A DNA stretch of 64,000 nucleotides from Paenibacillus qinlingensis (GTDB taxonomy: Bacteria; Bacillota; Bacilli; Paenibacillales; NBRC-103111). This document shows, in pieces, positions 27,029 to 37,437 of the stretch. The stretch's first letter is position 1. Each line of letters begins with the position of its first letter. The notes beneath the pieces are model-generated. The model worked only from the letters and a program-made list of their open reading frames with translations. It searched no databases and was not told where the DNA came from. The stretch covers positions 186,001-250,000 of the forward strand of contig NZ_JABMKY010000006.1 in NCBI RefSeq assembly GCF_013204845.1, written 5' to 3'. Made by a program: the position numbers and the translations under genes.

Positions 27029-28345
27029 ATGAAGATGAAAAAAGCGGCGTACTTAACATTATCGGCAGCTTTGCTGACCAGCGCACTTACTGCATGCGGC
27101 TCGAACACAGATACACCTAAAGAGGCAGGAGCAACAGCGAGTATAGGGAAGAGCAGCGAACCGTTTAAATTGACGTTTGCATCCTGGAGTATTAGTGAGG
27201 CGGCAACTAAAGGCGCATTAGAAGAAATGGTGAAAAATTACGAAGTGAGTAATCCGAACGTCAAAATTGAGTTTGTCGGCATTCCTTTTGCGGATATTAA
27301 ACAGCAAACGTTCGTCATGGCTTCAACGGGGAATGCACCGGATATTATTCAAACGTTCCCAGCTTGGTTCGGTTCTTATGCAGCCTCGGATATTATTACG
27401 CCATTGGATGATCTCATGGGCAAATCATATGTAGATGATTTAATGCCAAGCTTTAAGGAAGATTTCTCTTATAATGGCAAACTGATGGGAGTACCTTGGG
27501 CGCCGACGCCATACATTCTCTACTATAATAAAGAGCTGTTCAAGAAAGCAGGCTTGCCGGATAAAGCACCTGCAACGGTGGACGAAATGCTGAAGGCGGC
27601 AAAGGCGATTTCAAATTTGAAAACAGACAGTGGTCAGAAGATTTATGGCTTCGGCGAGCCATCCGACAAGCTGGCGATTAACGGCGAGATCGCGATGCGG
27701 AACTTATACGGCTTTGGCGGATCTATTTTGGATACAAATGGCAAAGTAAACGCGAATACGCCAGAAATGGTGAGTACATTGAACTATTATAAAAGCTTGG
27801 TGAAAGACGGCATCGGTCCGTCTGGCGCGAAGCTGAAGGATCTTCGAAACCTTTTCTCCATCGGCCAATTAGGCATGTATGTTGACGGGAACTACGGAAA
27901 AGCGGTGTTCCGCAATTTGAGCGGTAAAGGCGCAGAGTTTGACAAAGTGTGGGGAGCGGCTCCGATTCCGGCAGGTGCAACAGGCAAGAGTGTGTCGATC
28001 GGAGAAGCGCACGGCCTTGTCATCTCGGCCGATTCCAAGCATAAACAAGCCGCTGCCGACTTCATTAAATATTTGACCGATAAAGAAGCGATCTCGATTT
28101 ATCATACAAAGAATGACGTGATCTCCGCTCGCAAATCGCTCAGTTCGATGTTCACGGAAAGCGAATTCGATAAAGTACTGATGCAGCAAATGACTAACAT
28201 TCAACCGCTGCCTAAGAATCACCCTGGTATGGAGCAAGCGTACATCGACATTGCCGATGCGCTGTTGAAAGTGTCGACGGATACCGCTACACCGGAGAAA
28301 GCTGCGCAAGAGCTTGACGCGAAGCTGAAAACATCCCTGAAATAA
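27029..28345 (+). CDS. Sugar ABC transporter substrate-binding lipoprotein (importer 2)
   Basis: ATG 27029 is used because GGGAGG sits 9 nt upstream; frames opening further upstream lack a site and place the lipobox too deep. The 438-residue product has lipobox LTAC with Cys23 and a family-1 solute-binding fold (LTFASWS first strand). It is divergent from the AraC regulator and followed by a hairpin and two permeases. The ligand is unknown; sugar is inferred from the family and permease types. Confidence 0.92.
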   Translation: MKMKKAAYLTLSAALLTSALTACGSNTDTPKEAGATASIGKSSEPFKLTFASWSISEAATKGALEEMVKNYEVSNPNVKIEFVGIPFADIKQQTFVMASTGNAPDIIQTFPAWFGSYAASDIITPLDDLMGKSYVDDLMPSFKEDFSYNGKLMGVPWAPTPYILYYNKELFKKAGLPDKAPATVDEMLKAAKAISNLKTDSGQKIYGFGEPSDKLAINGEIAMRNLYGFGGSILDTNGKVNANTPEMVSTLNYYKSLVKDGIGPSGAKLKDLRNLFSIGQLGMYVDGNYGKAVFRNLSGKGAEFDKVWGAAPIPAGATGKSVSIGEAHGLVISADSKHKQAAADFIKYLTDKEAISIYHTKNDVISARKSLSSMFTESEFDKVLMQQMTNIQPLPKNHPGMEQAYIDIADALLKVSTDTATPEKAAQELDAKLKTSLK

Positions 28346-28360
28346 CAACCATCATCTGGC

Positions 28361-28389
28361 AGGAGAGTTCCGCCCGGAACTCTCCCTTT
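28361..28389 (+). terminator. Hairpin between binding protein and permease
   Basis: GGAGAGTTCC and GGAACTCTCC pair around a 4-nt loop, followed only by CTTTA. It may act as a leaky terminator or as a 3' stabiliser that favours binding-protein mRNA. Confidence 0.6.
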
Positions 28390-28414
28390 AGAAGCGGATA
28401 GGAGTGAATCATAC

Positions 28415-29377
28415 ATGAGAGGAACAAGACTTTCCGAGCTGGCGAAGGACCGCCTTTTTTTACTCGCGCTGATTTTACCAGCACTGGCCATGCTGCTCTT
28501 TACGATTGGCATACCGATCGTAAAGTCCATTACAATGAGCTTTTTTAAAGTTTCATTGCTAAGCATGAAAAGTCAGCCGTGGAACAACTTTGCAAATTAT
28601 AAGGAAATTTTGCAGGACGGTGAATTTTTCACTGCGCTTCGCGTCACCTTAACCTATGTCTTTTGTATCGTAGGTGTCCAGTTTGTACTAGGCATGGCAT
28701 TGGCCCTGATCCTAAACAGCTCGATTCGCTTCAAGAAATTTTTTCGTACGATCATACTCATTCCTTGGATAGTACCGACCATTGTTTCCGCGCTGCTTTG
28801 GATGTGGCTGTTCCAGCCGCAATACGGCTTAATTAACTACGTACTTCAGCAGCTCCACATCATCGACAAGCCACAGGAATGGTTAACGAATATGGATCTC
28901 GCGCTTCCAGCGGTGATCGTGACGGCACTCTGGCGCCAGCTGCCATTCATGAGTACGATGCTGCTTGCAGGGATGCAAGGCATCTCCGAAGATATGTATG
29001 AGGCAGCGCGTATCGACGGCGCGAACCGCTGGCAGATTTTGACCAACATCACCCTTCCATTGCTCAAGAACAACATCAAGACGATTACGCTGATTTCGAT
29101 AATTGAGAACTTCAAAATGTTCCCGCTCTTCTGGATCATGACAGGCGGCGGACCGCTAGACAAAACGACGACGTTGGCGATTTACAGTTATAAAGCGGCG
29201 TTTGTCCAGATGAACTTAGGAAAAGGTGCTGCAATTGGGGCATTATGGCTCATCATCATGGTCCTTATTTCAAGTCTTTATAACAAGCTCTTCGCTTTGG
29301 GAGAAGACACACCGGCATCTAGAAAGGAGAAGAGGCATGCAAAGATCGGCTCCGTCAAGCAAAAGCAAGCTACCTAA
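28415..29377 (+). CDS. Sugar ABC transporter permease, MalF/UgpA type (importer 2)
   Basis: The 320-residue protein has six main helices, an EAA loop (MYEAARIDGANRWQ) at about residue 195 and a basic tail. It starts at ATG 28415, preceded by GGATAGGAGTG. The last 41 nt overlap the start of the next permease, indicating coupled translation. It should pair with that permease to form the channel for the binding protein upstream. Confidence 0.93.
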   Translation: MRGTRLSELAKDRLFLLALILPALAMLLFTIGIPIVKSITMSFFKVSLLSMKSQPWNNFANYKEILQDGEFFTALRVTLTYVFCIVGVQFVLGMALALILNSSIRFKKFFRTIILIPWIVPTIVSALLWMWLFQPQYGLINYVLQQLHIIDKPQEWLTNMDLALPAVIVTALWRQLPFMSTMLLAGMQGISEDMYEAARIDGANRWQILTNITLPLLKNNIKTITLISIIENFKMFPLFWIMTGGGPLDKTTTLAIYSYKAAFVQMNLGKGAAIGALWLIIMVLISSLYNKLFALGEDTPASRKEKRHAKIGSVKQKQAT

Positions 29378-30188
29378 TCTTGGGCAATATGCGGGTTTGC
29401 TCGTATTCATTCTCTTTCTCATCTTTCCGTTGTACTGGATGTTCGTCACTTCATTCAAAGATAATTCCGTGCTGTTTCAGATACCGCCGGAATGGATTCC
29501 GAAGAAGCCTGTTCTTGCGCATTATGTCAAGCTGTTCGCCGACAATTACTTTGTGATTTATTATCGTAATAGTTTGTTTGTCAGCGGCTGTACAACATTG
29601 ATTACGTTGCTTGTGGCGATGTTTGCCGGATACGGCTTTTCCAGATTCCATTTTAAATTCAAAAACTTTCTGATGTTCGCTATTCTGTCGACGCAGATGC
29701 TGCCGGTCGTTTCACTGCTGATTGCGCTTTATGCCATGTACAAATCATACGGTCTGCTGAACACACATGCAGGCTTGGTCATTGCACTTACGACGGCATC
29801 CTTGCCATTCTCTATCTGGATGATCAAAGTGTTCTTCGACAACATCCCGCATTCGCTCGAAGAAGCCGCCAAAATCGACGGCTGCAGCCGGTTCGGTATT
29901 CTGTTTCGCATTATTTTTCCGCTTTCAAAGCCGGGGATCTTTTCCGTTGGGATTTATACGTTCATTCTTTCATGGGATGATTTGTTGTACTCCTTAACCC
30001 TCATTAATAAGGATAATTTGCGGACGCTGAACCCCGGCATTTCCATTCGGTACATGGGTGAAGTGGCGTATGACTGGGCAAATATTATGACGGTCTGTGT
30101 GACGGCAACGATTCCAATTGTCATTCTGTTTCTATTTTTCCAGAAGTATATGGTGGCTGGTTTAACAGCCGGTGCTGTAAAAGAATAG
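29337..30188 (+). CDS. Sugar ABC transporter permease, MalG/UgpE type (importer 2)
   Basis: ATG 29337 follows AAAGGAGAAG with good spacing, inside the end of the first permease gene. The 283-residue product has six helices, the IPPEWIPKKPVLAHYVKLF segment after helix 1 and the EAA loop LEEAAKIDGCSRFG. It is the last gene of importer 2 and is followed by a strong terminator. As in importer 1, no ATPase gene is linked. Confidence 0.92.
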   Translation: MQRSAPSSKSKLPNLGQYAGLLVFILFLIFPLYWMFVTSFKDNSVLFQIPPEWIPKKPVLAHYVKLFADNYFVIYYRNSLFVSGCTTLITLLVAMFAGYGFSRFHFKFKNFLMFAILSTQMLPVVSLLIALYAMYKSYGLLNTHAGLVIALTTASLPFSIWMIKVFFDNIPHSLEEAAKIDGCSRFGILFRIIFPLSKPGIFSVGIYTFILSWDDLLYSLTLINKDNLRTLNPGISIRYMGEVAYDWANIMTVCVTATIPIVILFLFFQKYMVAGLTAGAVKE

Positions 30189-30203
30189 GAAGGCGTATAA
30201 AAG

Positions 30204-30248
30204 CAAGTTCAAACCCTTAAGTGAAGGTGGTTTGAACTTGTTTTTTTT
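30204..30248 (+). terminator. Terminator after importer 2
   Basis: CAAGTTCAAACC pairs with GGTTTGAACTTG around a 13-nt loop, followed by eight T residues. Confidence 0.92.
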
Positions 30249-30465
30249 AGTTTATTTAATGGATTTATGCTATAAATCTCACGATTGTTCTTTCGCTTAA
30301 ATTACGTTAACATTAGTAAAAAGTGTAAGGAATTCATGCAATCTTACTCTTAGCACACTTCGAATTATCTCCTCCATCCTCTCACTCCTTTACAGAGATC
30401 GCTTATTCAGTTGGTTATTGGCTTAGAAGTCGTATGTATATTATCTGTCGTGAGGGGGACATGTT

Positions 30466-32235
30466 GTGTTCAGTAAAATTACGATTAGAAATCAGCTCTT
30501 TTTTCTCGCTGCTTCGACGTTTGTTCTATTAGTGGTCATCTTTTTAGTTTTTTACTCGCAAAACAAACATATCATTAAACAAAAAAATGATGAGTATACC
30601 TTAAACATGATCTCACAATTACAACACGATATATCATCGTATAAGAATAGTATGGATAATCTTTTAATGAACATAGCTTATAATCCGGACATGCAAGAAT
30701 TTATGCTAGAAAAAGACTATGGGAAAAAATATGAAATTAGTAAAAAAATCGGCAGTGTATTAAATAATGCTAGACTCATGAAAGATGGCATTGTAGACGT
30801 CATTGTAGTAGGAAATTCAGGGAATTTCTACAGTACGTTTGGCGGTAATGAATATGTAACCAAGTATCAGCAGCTTTTTAGCGCTACCCCTTTTATTACA
30901 GGGCTTAAAGAAGTGAAATATGGATCCAATATTGCTGGATCTCATTTTTTCATTGCAGGATTATCTATTTTTGCAGCTTATGACCCAGAATTTATTGGCA
31001 AACAAATCGGCTATTGTTATTTGGTTATTGATGCCAAAGAAATAGCTCCTATTTCTGTTCCTAAAATTGATGGCGAAGAGATGAAGTTTTATTTGATAGA
31101 TCGTGATCATCAGCTTTTTTCCTCCAATGACATGGCTTCTGGTAAAGAAATAACTGATTTCCTACATACAGCTGAAAATTTAGAAGGACAATCGGCTACG
31201 CTTATGTTGAATGGCGAGAGAAACATTGTGCATACGGAACGAATTCCAGAACTAGGCGGTACGATTATAAGCGCGGTTTCTGAAAAAGCGTTATATGCAG
31301 AAATAAGGGAACTCAGGTTAAATGTTTTCTATCTGCTGCTCACTGCCATGTTCATTCTCTCACTGCCATTTACCTTGATTATGAATAACCTAATGAAACC
31401 GATTCGTCAATTGGCTAATTTTATTAAAGGTATCCGTACACAGCAATCCGTCGCGCCCAAGGAGAATATTCATCTAGAGGGTTATTTCGAAATGACGATT
31501 CTTTCTTCCAAATTGAATACGATGTTCAATGAGATCGATTCCTTAACGCAAAACTTGATCCAAACGAATGTGCAGTTGTATAAAGTAGAGATCGAGAAGA
31601 AGCAAGCGGAATTAGCTTTCTTGCAGAGCCAGATTAATCCTCATTTTTTATATAACACGTTCGAAATGATTAAAGGCATGGCTTCGATTAAAGGCGTACC
31701 CGAAATCAAAGAGTTGGTTCAAGATTTAAGTCGCATTTTCCGCTATAGTATCAAAGGCGCTGAGGAAGTGTTGCTGCAAGAGGAGTTGGACATGATCAGC
31801 GCCTATCTAAGAATACAGAAAGCAAGGTTCAAAGAAAGATTTGACATTCAATTGGACATTTCGTCCGATGCGCTAAAGTGCCTGGTTCCAAGAATGATTC
31901 TCCAACCCATAGTCGAGAACGCGATCATTCATGGGCTTGAGCCTTTAACGATGAAAGGTCTTCTGCTTATTACAGCGGAGATCGATCCATTCCATAGACT
32001 TATTATTCGCGTTACAGATAACGGTGTCGGCATGCACGACGACGTTGTCGCTTCCATGAATGCTAGTCGAGATCGGGGGCAGCATATTGGCATCCATAAC
32101 GTCGCTAATCGAATTAAGTTTATGTGTGGCGATGAGTTCGGTATAACGATACTAAGCGTGGAGAATCAAGGTACAGAAGTCGTCATGCAATTGCCGTTCA
32201 AGGGGGAAGATTATGTTCAAAGTCCTGCTAGTTGA
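30466..32235 (+). CDS. YesM-type sensor histidine kinase (importer 3)
   Basis: The frame starts at GTG 30466 with AGGGGG 7 nt upstream. The 589-residue product has a helix near residues 10-30, an extracellular sensor of about 240 residues, a second helix near 285-305, a HAMP-like linker, the QINPHFLYN motif with phospho-acceptor His393, and an HATPase_c domain (NAIIHG, DNGVGM). The response-regulator gene begins 23 nt before its stop. It likely senses a sugar released outside the cell and controls importer 3. Confidence 0.93.
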   Translation: MFSKITIRNQLFFLAASTFVLLVVIFLVFYSQNKHIIKQKNDEYTLNMISQLQHDISSYKNSMDNLLMNIAYNPDMQEFMLEKDYGKKYEISKKIGSVLNNARLMKDGIVDVIVVGNSGNFYSTFGGNEYVTKYQQLFSATPFITGLKEVKYGSNIAGSHFFIAGLSIFAAYDPEFIGKQIGYCYLVIDAKEIAPISVPKIDGEEMKFYLIDRDHQLFSSNDMASGKEITDFLHTAENLEGQSATLMLNGERNIVHTERIPELGGTIISAVSEKALYAEIRELRLNVFYLLLTAMFILSLPFTLIMNNLMKPIRQLANFIKGIRTQQSVAPKENIHLEGYFEMTILSSKLNTMFNEIDSLTQNLIQTNVQLYKVEIEKKQAELAFLQSQINPHFLYNTFEMIKGMASIKGVPEIKELVQDLSRIFRYSIKGAEEVLLQEELDMISAYLRIQKARFKERFDIQLDISSDALKCLVPRMILQPIVENAIIHGLEPLTMKGLLLITAEIDPFHRLIIRVTDNGVGMHDDVVASMNASRDRGQHIGIHNVANRIKFMCGDEFGITILSVENQGTEVVMQLPFKGEDYVQSPAS

Positions 32236-33625
32236 TGATGAAGATTGGGTTATACAGAGTTTGAGATCGAGTATCGTGTGGGAAGATTATGGCTTTCAAA
32301 TCGTGGGTGAAGCCAATAACGCGGATGAAGCATTGAAGTTTATCGAAGAAAACAAGCCGAATTTGGTATTTACGGATATAAAAATGCCTGGCATGAACGG
32401 TCTTGAGTTAATGAAACGCGCTGCAAGCAAAGTAGAGGACATTCAATTTGTCGTGGCGAGTGGACATGCCGAGTTTGTATATGCACAGAAAGCCATGCAA
32501 TATGGCGCTATAGGCTATTGCCTGAAGCCATTCGAAGAAAATGAGATTAGAGATTGTCTTGTGAAAACGAAGCGAAAACTCGAAGCGAGTAAAAAGAACG
32601 ATCATACAGCGTTGATCGACGTGATTTTTGGGCAAAGTGAGTCGGACTATCGAGAAGTTAATCGACTTCTGTACCAAGCAGGTGTTCATCTTGAACAAAA
32701 TGGACTGGCCATCATTCAAATCGTTGGTCAGTTCCTTTCCCCATTGGAGCCAGCCATTCCGTACTGTTCGTTGAAGACTGGCCCAAGCAAACGTGTATTT
32801 CTGATTAATCAAACCGATTTCCATTTGTTTATTCCCTATATAGAATCGCTTAACGATGTAAGCTTTGGTTATGTGACAAACATAACTCACCTACAGGATA
32901 TCAGAGAAGGATTAAAAGCCGCGCATGTGTCTGCGTTTCACTTTTTCATAACAGGAAGAAAAGACGGATACGAGAAACGTCCAATGTCAGATGATGTCAG
33001 AAGTCAATTGAGCGTAATTGCAGCAGCGATTGGTAAACGTGATCTGAAATTGATAGATAGTTCCTTTCAAGAGATGACGAATTGTTTGCAGACGATGCAA
33101 GTTACGATTAAAGACGCTTATATGGTGTATACCCAAATCATATTTCTTATGAATGACAGGCTTTCTTTATATGTAGACTACGGGATTGAACACTTTGAAC
33201 AGCTTGCCTATGTGTTTTCACATGTGGGCCCTATGTTAGATGAGCTCAGAACGCAAATGAAACAGCACCTAATTTCACTTTCAACGATATCTTACGAGGA
33301 AATCGGTCATCAAACGATTCGCGGAGTTGCGAAATTCGTTGCAGAAAACTTTTATAAGGATATCAATGTAAATGAAATTTCCAAGTTATTTTATGTGACC
33401 CCGAATTATGTCAGTTATTTATTTAAAAAGGAAATGGGGATCAATTTGACAGAGTATATCACCAAACTGCGAATTGATTATGCAGGAAACTTGCTCCTTA
33501 GTTCCGACATGACCATTCAGGAAATTAGCGAGAAATCGGGCTTTAATGATTATTTCTATTTCACGAAAATATTCAAGAAAATGATAGGGCTCACACCATC
33601 CGACTATCGCAAAAGAAGTAAATAA
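32213..33625 (+). CDS. YesN-type response regulator, AraC output (importer 3)
   Basis: The 470-residue protein starts at ATG 32213, 6 nt after GGGGGAAG inside the end of the kinase gene. The receiver domain carries Asp55 in FTDIKMPGMNG and a LKPF lysine-proline switch. The C-terminal AraC domain, about residues 370-468, includes FYVTPNYVSYLFKKEMG and the closing FNDYFYFTKIFKK. The middle region is shorter than in the other two YesN proteins of this window. It most likely activates the permease and binding-protein genes downstream. Confidence 0.93.
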   Translation: MFKVLLVDDEDWVIQSLRSSIVWEDYGFQIVGEANNADEALKFIEENKPNLVFTDIKMPGMNGLELMKRAASKVEDIQFVVASGHAEFVYAQKAMQYGAIGYCLKPFEENEIRDCLVKTKRKLEASKKNDHTALIDVIFGQSESDYREVNRLLYQAGVHLEQNGLAIIQIVGQFLSPLEPAIPYCSLKTGPSKRVFLINQTDFHLFIPYIESLNDVSFGYVTNITHLQDIREGLKAAHVSAFHFFITGRKDGYEKRPMSDDVRSQLSVIAAAIGKRDLKLIDSSFQEMTNCLQTMQVTIKDAYMVYTQIIFLMNDRLSLYVDYGIEHFEQLAYVFSHVGPMLDELRTQMKQHLISLSTISYEEIGHQTIRGVAKFVAENFYKDINVNEISKLFYVTPNYVSYLFKKEMGINLTEYITKLRIDYAGNLLLSSDMTIQEISEKSGFNDYFYFTKIFKKMIGLTPSDYRKRSK

Positions 33626-33718
33626 GGTTGTACCGCCATACAGCATAGAGACGTTTCTTCGAGATGTGTACGATTTCAAGATTTTATATGTAAAATTCTA
33701 CGATAACTTATATGCGCA

Positions 33719-33760
33719 ATATCTAGAAAACGGAAAGATTCAATAATTCTGCCTAGATAT
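33719..33760. promoter_or_regulatory. Inverted repeat ATATCTAG...CTAGATAT upstream of importer 3
   Basis: Perfect 8-bp arms at 33719-33726 and 33753-33760 are separated by 26 bp. They lie about 75 bp upstream of the first permease start, in the only non-coding gap of the operon. They may bind a regulator dimer or fold in RNA. No terminator is seen after the response regulator. Confidence 0.4.
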
Positions 33761-33834
33761 GTCTATACGTCGTAGCCAAACATTCATATAAAATTAACAT
33801 TAAGAAATCAACAACATCTTAGGGGAGGGTTCAA

Positions 33835-34785
33835 ATGGCGACCACAACGAAACTAGTTCTGAATACGCCAGTTCAGGAACGATCCAGCTTGTGGAGAAGA
33901 ATTGTGTTCCACAAGTATTTTTATATTATGTTAGTTCCAATACTTACATGGTATGTCATATTTTGCTATATACCCATGTATGGTTTGACGTTAGCGTTTA
34001 AAACATACCACTTCGGCAAAGGTATTGGAGGCAGTCCATGGGCTGGACTTCAAAACTTTACAGATATTCTGAATGACAGCCAGTATATCGTTTCATTAAA
34101 AAATACAGTTATTATTTCACTAGGTAAGCTTGTTTTTCATTTTCCGATTCCCATTATTCTAGCCCTCCTCTTAAATCAAATCGTTGGACAACGAATTAAA
34201 AAACTATATCAAACAGTACTCACCTTTCCTCATTTCATCTCTTGGGTCGTCTTGGGCGGAATTATTACAAATATTTTAGGCTCGCAAGGCGTTTACAACC
34301 AGATTACAGGCTTATTCGGGTGGGATCCATCATCTCCTCTCACGAACCCAGAGATATTTCGACCACTCGTCTACGTCACGCATATCTGGAAAGAAGTAGG
34401 ATGGGATTCCATCATTTATCTGGCCGCACTTGCCGGTATTAATCCTGAATTGTACGAAGCCGCTGACATGGATGGGGCTGGTTCATTCAAGAAAATGATA
34501 CATGTCTCATGGCCAGGCATTAAATCCACCGTAGCTATCTTATTCATTCTGAACGTAGGACTTATGATGAATGTTAGTTTCGATCAGATTTACAATCTGT
34601 ACAGTGCCCCAGTATATGAGGTGGCGGATACGGTAGACACGTATATCTTAAGAACGACGATGTCGGTTGGAAGTAATTTCGGGCTACTGGCTGCAGCAGG
34701 TTTTATCAAGTCCGTACTCAGTATGATGTTACTACTGATGGCCAACTATGTCGTGAAGCGGTTTGGGGAGCAAGGTCTGTTCTAG
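33835..34785 (+). CDS. LplB/YteP-type ABC transporter permease (importer 3)
   Basis: The 316-residue protein starts at ATG 33835 after AGGGGAGGG. It has six helices and the features of the LplB subgroup: FCYIPMYGLTLAFKTYH after helix 1 and the EAA loop LYEAADMDGAGSFKK near residue 205. These permeases belong to importers of complex oligosaccharides with large, divergent binding proteins. It ends 15 bp before its partner permease. Confidence 0.93.
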   Translation: MATTTKLVLNTPVQERSSLWRRIVFHKYFYIMLVPILTWYVIFCYIPMYGLTLAFKTYHFGKGIGGSPWAGLQNFTDILNDSQYIVSLKNTVIISLGKLVFHFPIPIILALLLNQIVGQRIKKLYQTVLTFPHFISWVVLGGIITNILGSQGVYNQITGLFGWDPSSPLTNPEIFRPLVYVTHIWKEVGWDSIIYLAALAGINPELYEAADMDGAGSFKKMIHVSWPGIKSTVAILFILNVGLMMNVSFDQIYNLYSAPVYEVADTVDTYILRTTMSVGSNFGLLAAAGFIKSVLSMMLLLMANYVVKRFGEQGLF

Positions 34786-34800
34786 AGAGGGGGAGAAAGA

Positions 34801-35688
34801 GTGAAAGTTTCAGCAGGATCAAGAAACCGAGTATCCGTATCAAGCTTCGCGAGGCATATGTTTTTAGCGGTATTTGCACTGATTTCGGTGTTTCCATTCT
34901 ATACCGTCATCCTATCTTCATTTGCCTCTTTTGATGCGATTACCAAAAAGAAAGTGTATTTATTCCCTACTTCATTTGTACTCACGAACTACACAACGAT
35001 ACTGAGTGAAGATCAGTTCTTTCATTCCTTAACAGTTACGCTATTTATAACGGTGGTCGGCGTTGCTATCAATATGTTTCTTTCCGTAACAGGCGCTTAT
35101 GCACTTTCCAAAAAGAACTTGCCAGGTCGGAATTTATTTTTAACTTTGATTATTTTCACGATGTTTTTCAACGGCGGCTTAATTCCTTGGTATTTACTTG
35201 TGAAAGATTTAGGTTTAATCGATAACGTATTTTCAATGATCTTGCCGGTAGCCATCAATACGTTCTATCTCATTATAATGAAAAATTATTTCAACACGCT
35301 CCCTGAGGGTTTGGAAGAATCAGCCAAAATGGACGGAGCCAATGATCTCTACATATTAGTCAAAATCATTTTACCGATCTCGGCACCATTCATGGCGACT
35401 TTCGCTTTGTTCTACGCTGTTGAACGGTGGAATGAGTGGTATAACTCCTTACTGTTCATCCATTCTCCTTCTAAAGCGCCACTGCAAATTCTGCTTCGTG
35501 AATTACTGATTAACTTCAATACGGATATCGGCTCCATAGGTGCGGCCATTCGTGACAGCAAAAGCATCTATGTACAAGGTGTACAGATGGCCTCCGTTGT
35601 TGTAACCAGCTTACCGATCATTATTATGTATCCATTTCTTCAGAAACATTTTGCCAGTGGGATTATGGTGGGCTCGTTGAAAGAGTAG
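34801..35688 (+). CDS. LplC/YtcP-type ABC transporter permease (importer 3)
   Basis: The frame starts at GTG 34801 after GAGAGGGGGAGAAAG. The 295-residue product has six helices, an ISVFPFYTVILSSFA opening, GGLIPWYLLVKDLGL in the middle and an EAA loop (LEESAKMDGANDLY). It pairs with the LplB-type permease just upstream. The binding-protein gene follows 87 bp later. Confidence 0.92.
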   Translation: MKVSAGSRNRVSVSSFARHMFLAVFALISVFPFYTVILSSFASFDAITKKKVYLFPTSFVLTNYTTILSEDQFFHSLTVTLFITVVGVAINMFLSVTGAYALSKKNLPGRNLFLTLIIFTMFFNGGLIPWYLLVKDLGLIDNVFSMILPVAINTFYLIIMKNYFNTLPEGLEESAKMDGANDLYILVKIILPISAPFMATFALFYAVERWNEWYNSLLFIHSPSKAPLQILLRELLINFNTDIGSIGAAIRDSKSIYVQGVQMASVVVTSLPIIIMYPFLQKHFASGIMVGSLKE

Positions 35689-35775
35689 GCAGTTACACAT
35701 TGTTTGGTGTCAAAGAATAATGGGATAGGGGCATTGTTCTTTCATATAAAAAATAAGTACTCAGGGAGGTCAAGT

Positions 35776-37430
35776 ATGAAAATGTTGAAAAAGAGTCTTA
35801 CGTTCTCCATGCTTGCAGTGGTTTTCGCTACATCTTTATCTGCTTGCAGCAGTAAGAGTGCTGACACAGGAGTAGCTAGTACGACACCAACGAATGAAGT
35901 TGTGACAACTTCGCCTAATGCTGAGGCAAGCAAGTATAAGGATCCGATCGAGATTTCCCTTGCTTTATGGGATGTCGAATCTGGCTTGGCTAAATCCAAA
36001 GACGATGCTATTTATCAACTCCTCTCTAAAAAGTTTAACGTTACGTTCAAGCCTGTTGGCATCACGTGGGATGACTATGCGCAAAAGATTAATCTCTGGG
36101 CAGCTTCTGATTCACTACCGGATATATTCTCGATCGACGCGATTGGAACACCAACATTCTATAATTGGGTGAATCAAGGCGTTGTCAAACCGCTTCCGAA
36201 AGACCTTTCCAAATATCAAAATTTATCTAAGTACCTAGATGTGAATGATATTCAAGCAACGAAAATCAACGGACAATTCTACGGTGTTCCAAGACGAACG
36301 TATCCATCACTGGATTATAACGCTAACGATCGTGTTATTTTCTATCGCTGGGATTGGGCACAGGCTGCAGGCGTGACGAAAGAACCGAATACGTACGATG
36401 AATTCAAAGATATGATGGTCAAAATTGTGAACGCTAATCCCGAAGGAAAGAAACCGGTTGGTTTAACAGGACTACCGAAAACAGCTCCGGATGTTTTGTG
36501 GACGTATAGCAATCCATTAGCTACATCCGATGGCAGCGGTGCTGACTCCAAGTGGGTGAAGGAAGAGGGCAAATATATTCCAGCCATTTTCAGCAAAAAT
36601 TCCATTCCTACATTGAAGTTAGCTCGCGATTGGTTCTCGTCAGGAATCGTGGATAAAGATTTGCCCCTATTAAAAGGTGAACAACATTATGAGAAATTCG
36701 CCTCTGGTAAAGCAGCAGCGATTGTAGTTAGTGGTGGTTACATCAATGGCTATAAGAATATAAGAAAATTGAGAAAGATCGATTTAACAAGGTGTATCCG
36801 GACAAGAAATTTACGGAAGCTGTGAAATCGTTGAAACCTTTGGTTAGTACAGATGGCAATAGGTACCACCCTGTATTCAAAACCTACTGGTCAGAAAGCT
36901 ATTTTAATGCCAAAATCAACGACAAAAAGATGGAACGCATCTTGGATTTCTACGATTACTTGCTAAGTAACGAAGGAAAACGTCTCGTGAACTATGGGAT
37001 CGAAAATGTCGATTACAAGCTAGATGGCGCTAAAATTGTTCCGATTGATCCAAAAACTGTGATTGGTGAGAAATATCCAAGTACACTCGTGTTCAATACA
37101 TTAGCCACTTGGGAAACTTTGTATCCCGTGGATGATGCAAATGATCAAAGCTGGATGAATAAGGATCTGCAGAAAGACGCGATTGATTATATGAAATTTA
37201 TTAAAAGTAATACCAAAGTTCCGAGCTTCTCACCTGAATTGACGCTAGTATCAACGCCAGCTAAAGACAAATTCTCCGTCATTAACTCGGATTTACTAAT
37301 CAAAATCATGGTAGGTACAGATGATGTTGAGAAAATGTTTACGAAGGAAGTAGAGGCTTATAAAGGAAAGGGCTTGGATAAAGTCATTCAAGAAGTGAAT
37401 GAGAAGTCACAGCAAATGGGAATCAAGTAA
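35776..37430 (+). pseudogene. LipO-type ABC substrate-binding lipoprotein, frameshifted (importer 3)
   Basis: ATG 35776 follows AGGGAGGT and opens a lipoprotein with lipobox LSAC (Cys24). The first frame reads well to about 36755 (AIVVSGGYINGYKN), then degrades and stops at 36825. The same protein resumes in another frame at about 36762 (KKIEKDRFNKVYPDKKF) and runs to 37430. Loss of a single base near AAGAATATAAGAAAA at 36753-36767 explains this. Restored, the protein would be about 550 residues, normal for LplA/LipO-type binding proteins. A sequencing error is possible; if real, importer 3 lacks its own binding protein. Confidence 0.85.
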
Positions 37431-37437
37431 GTGATAT

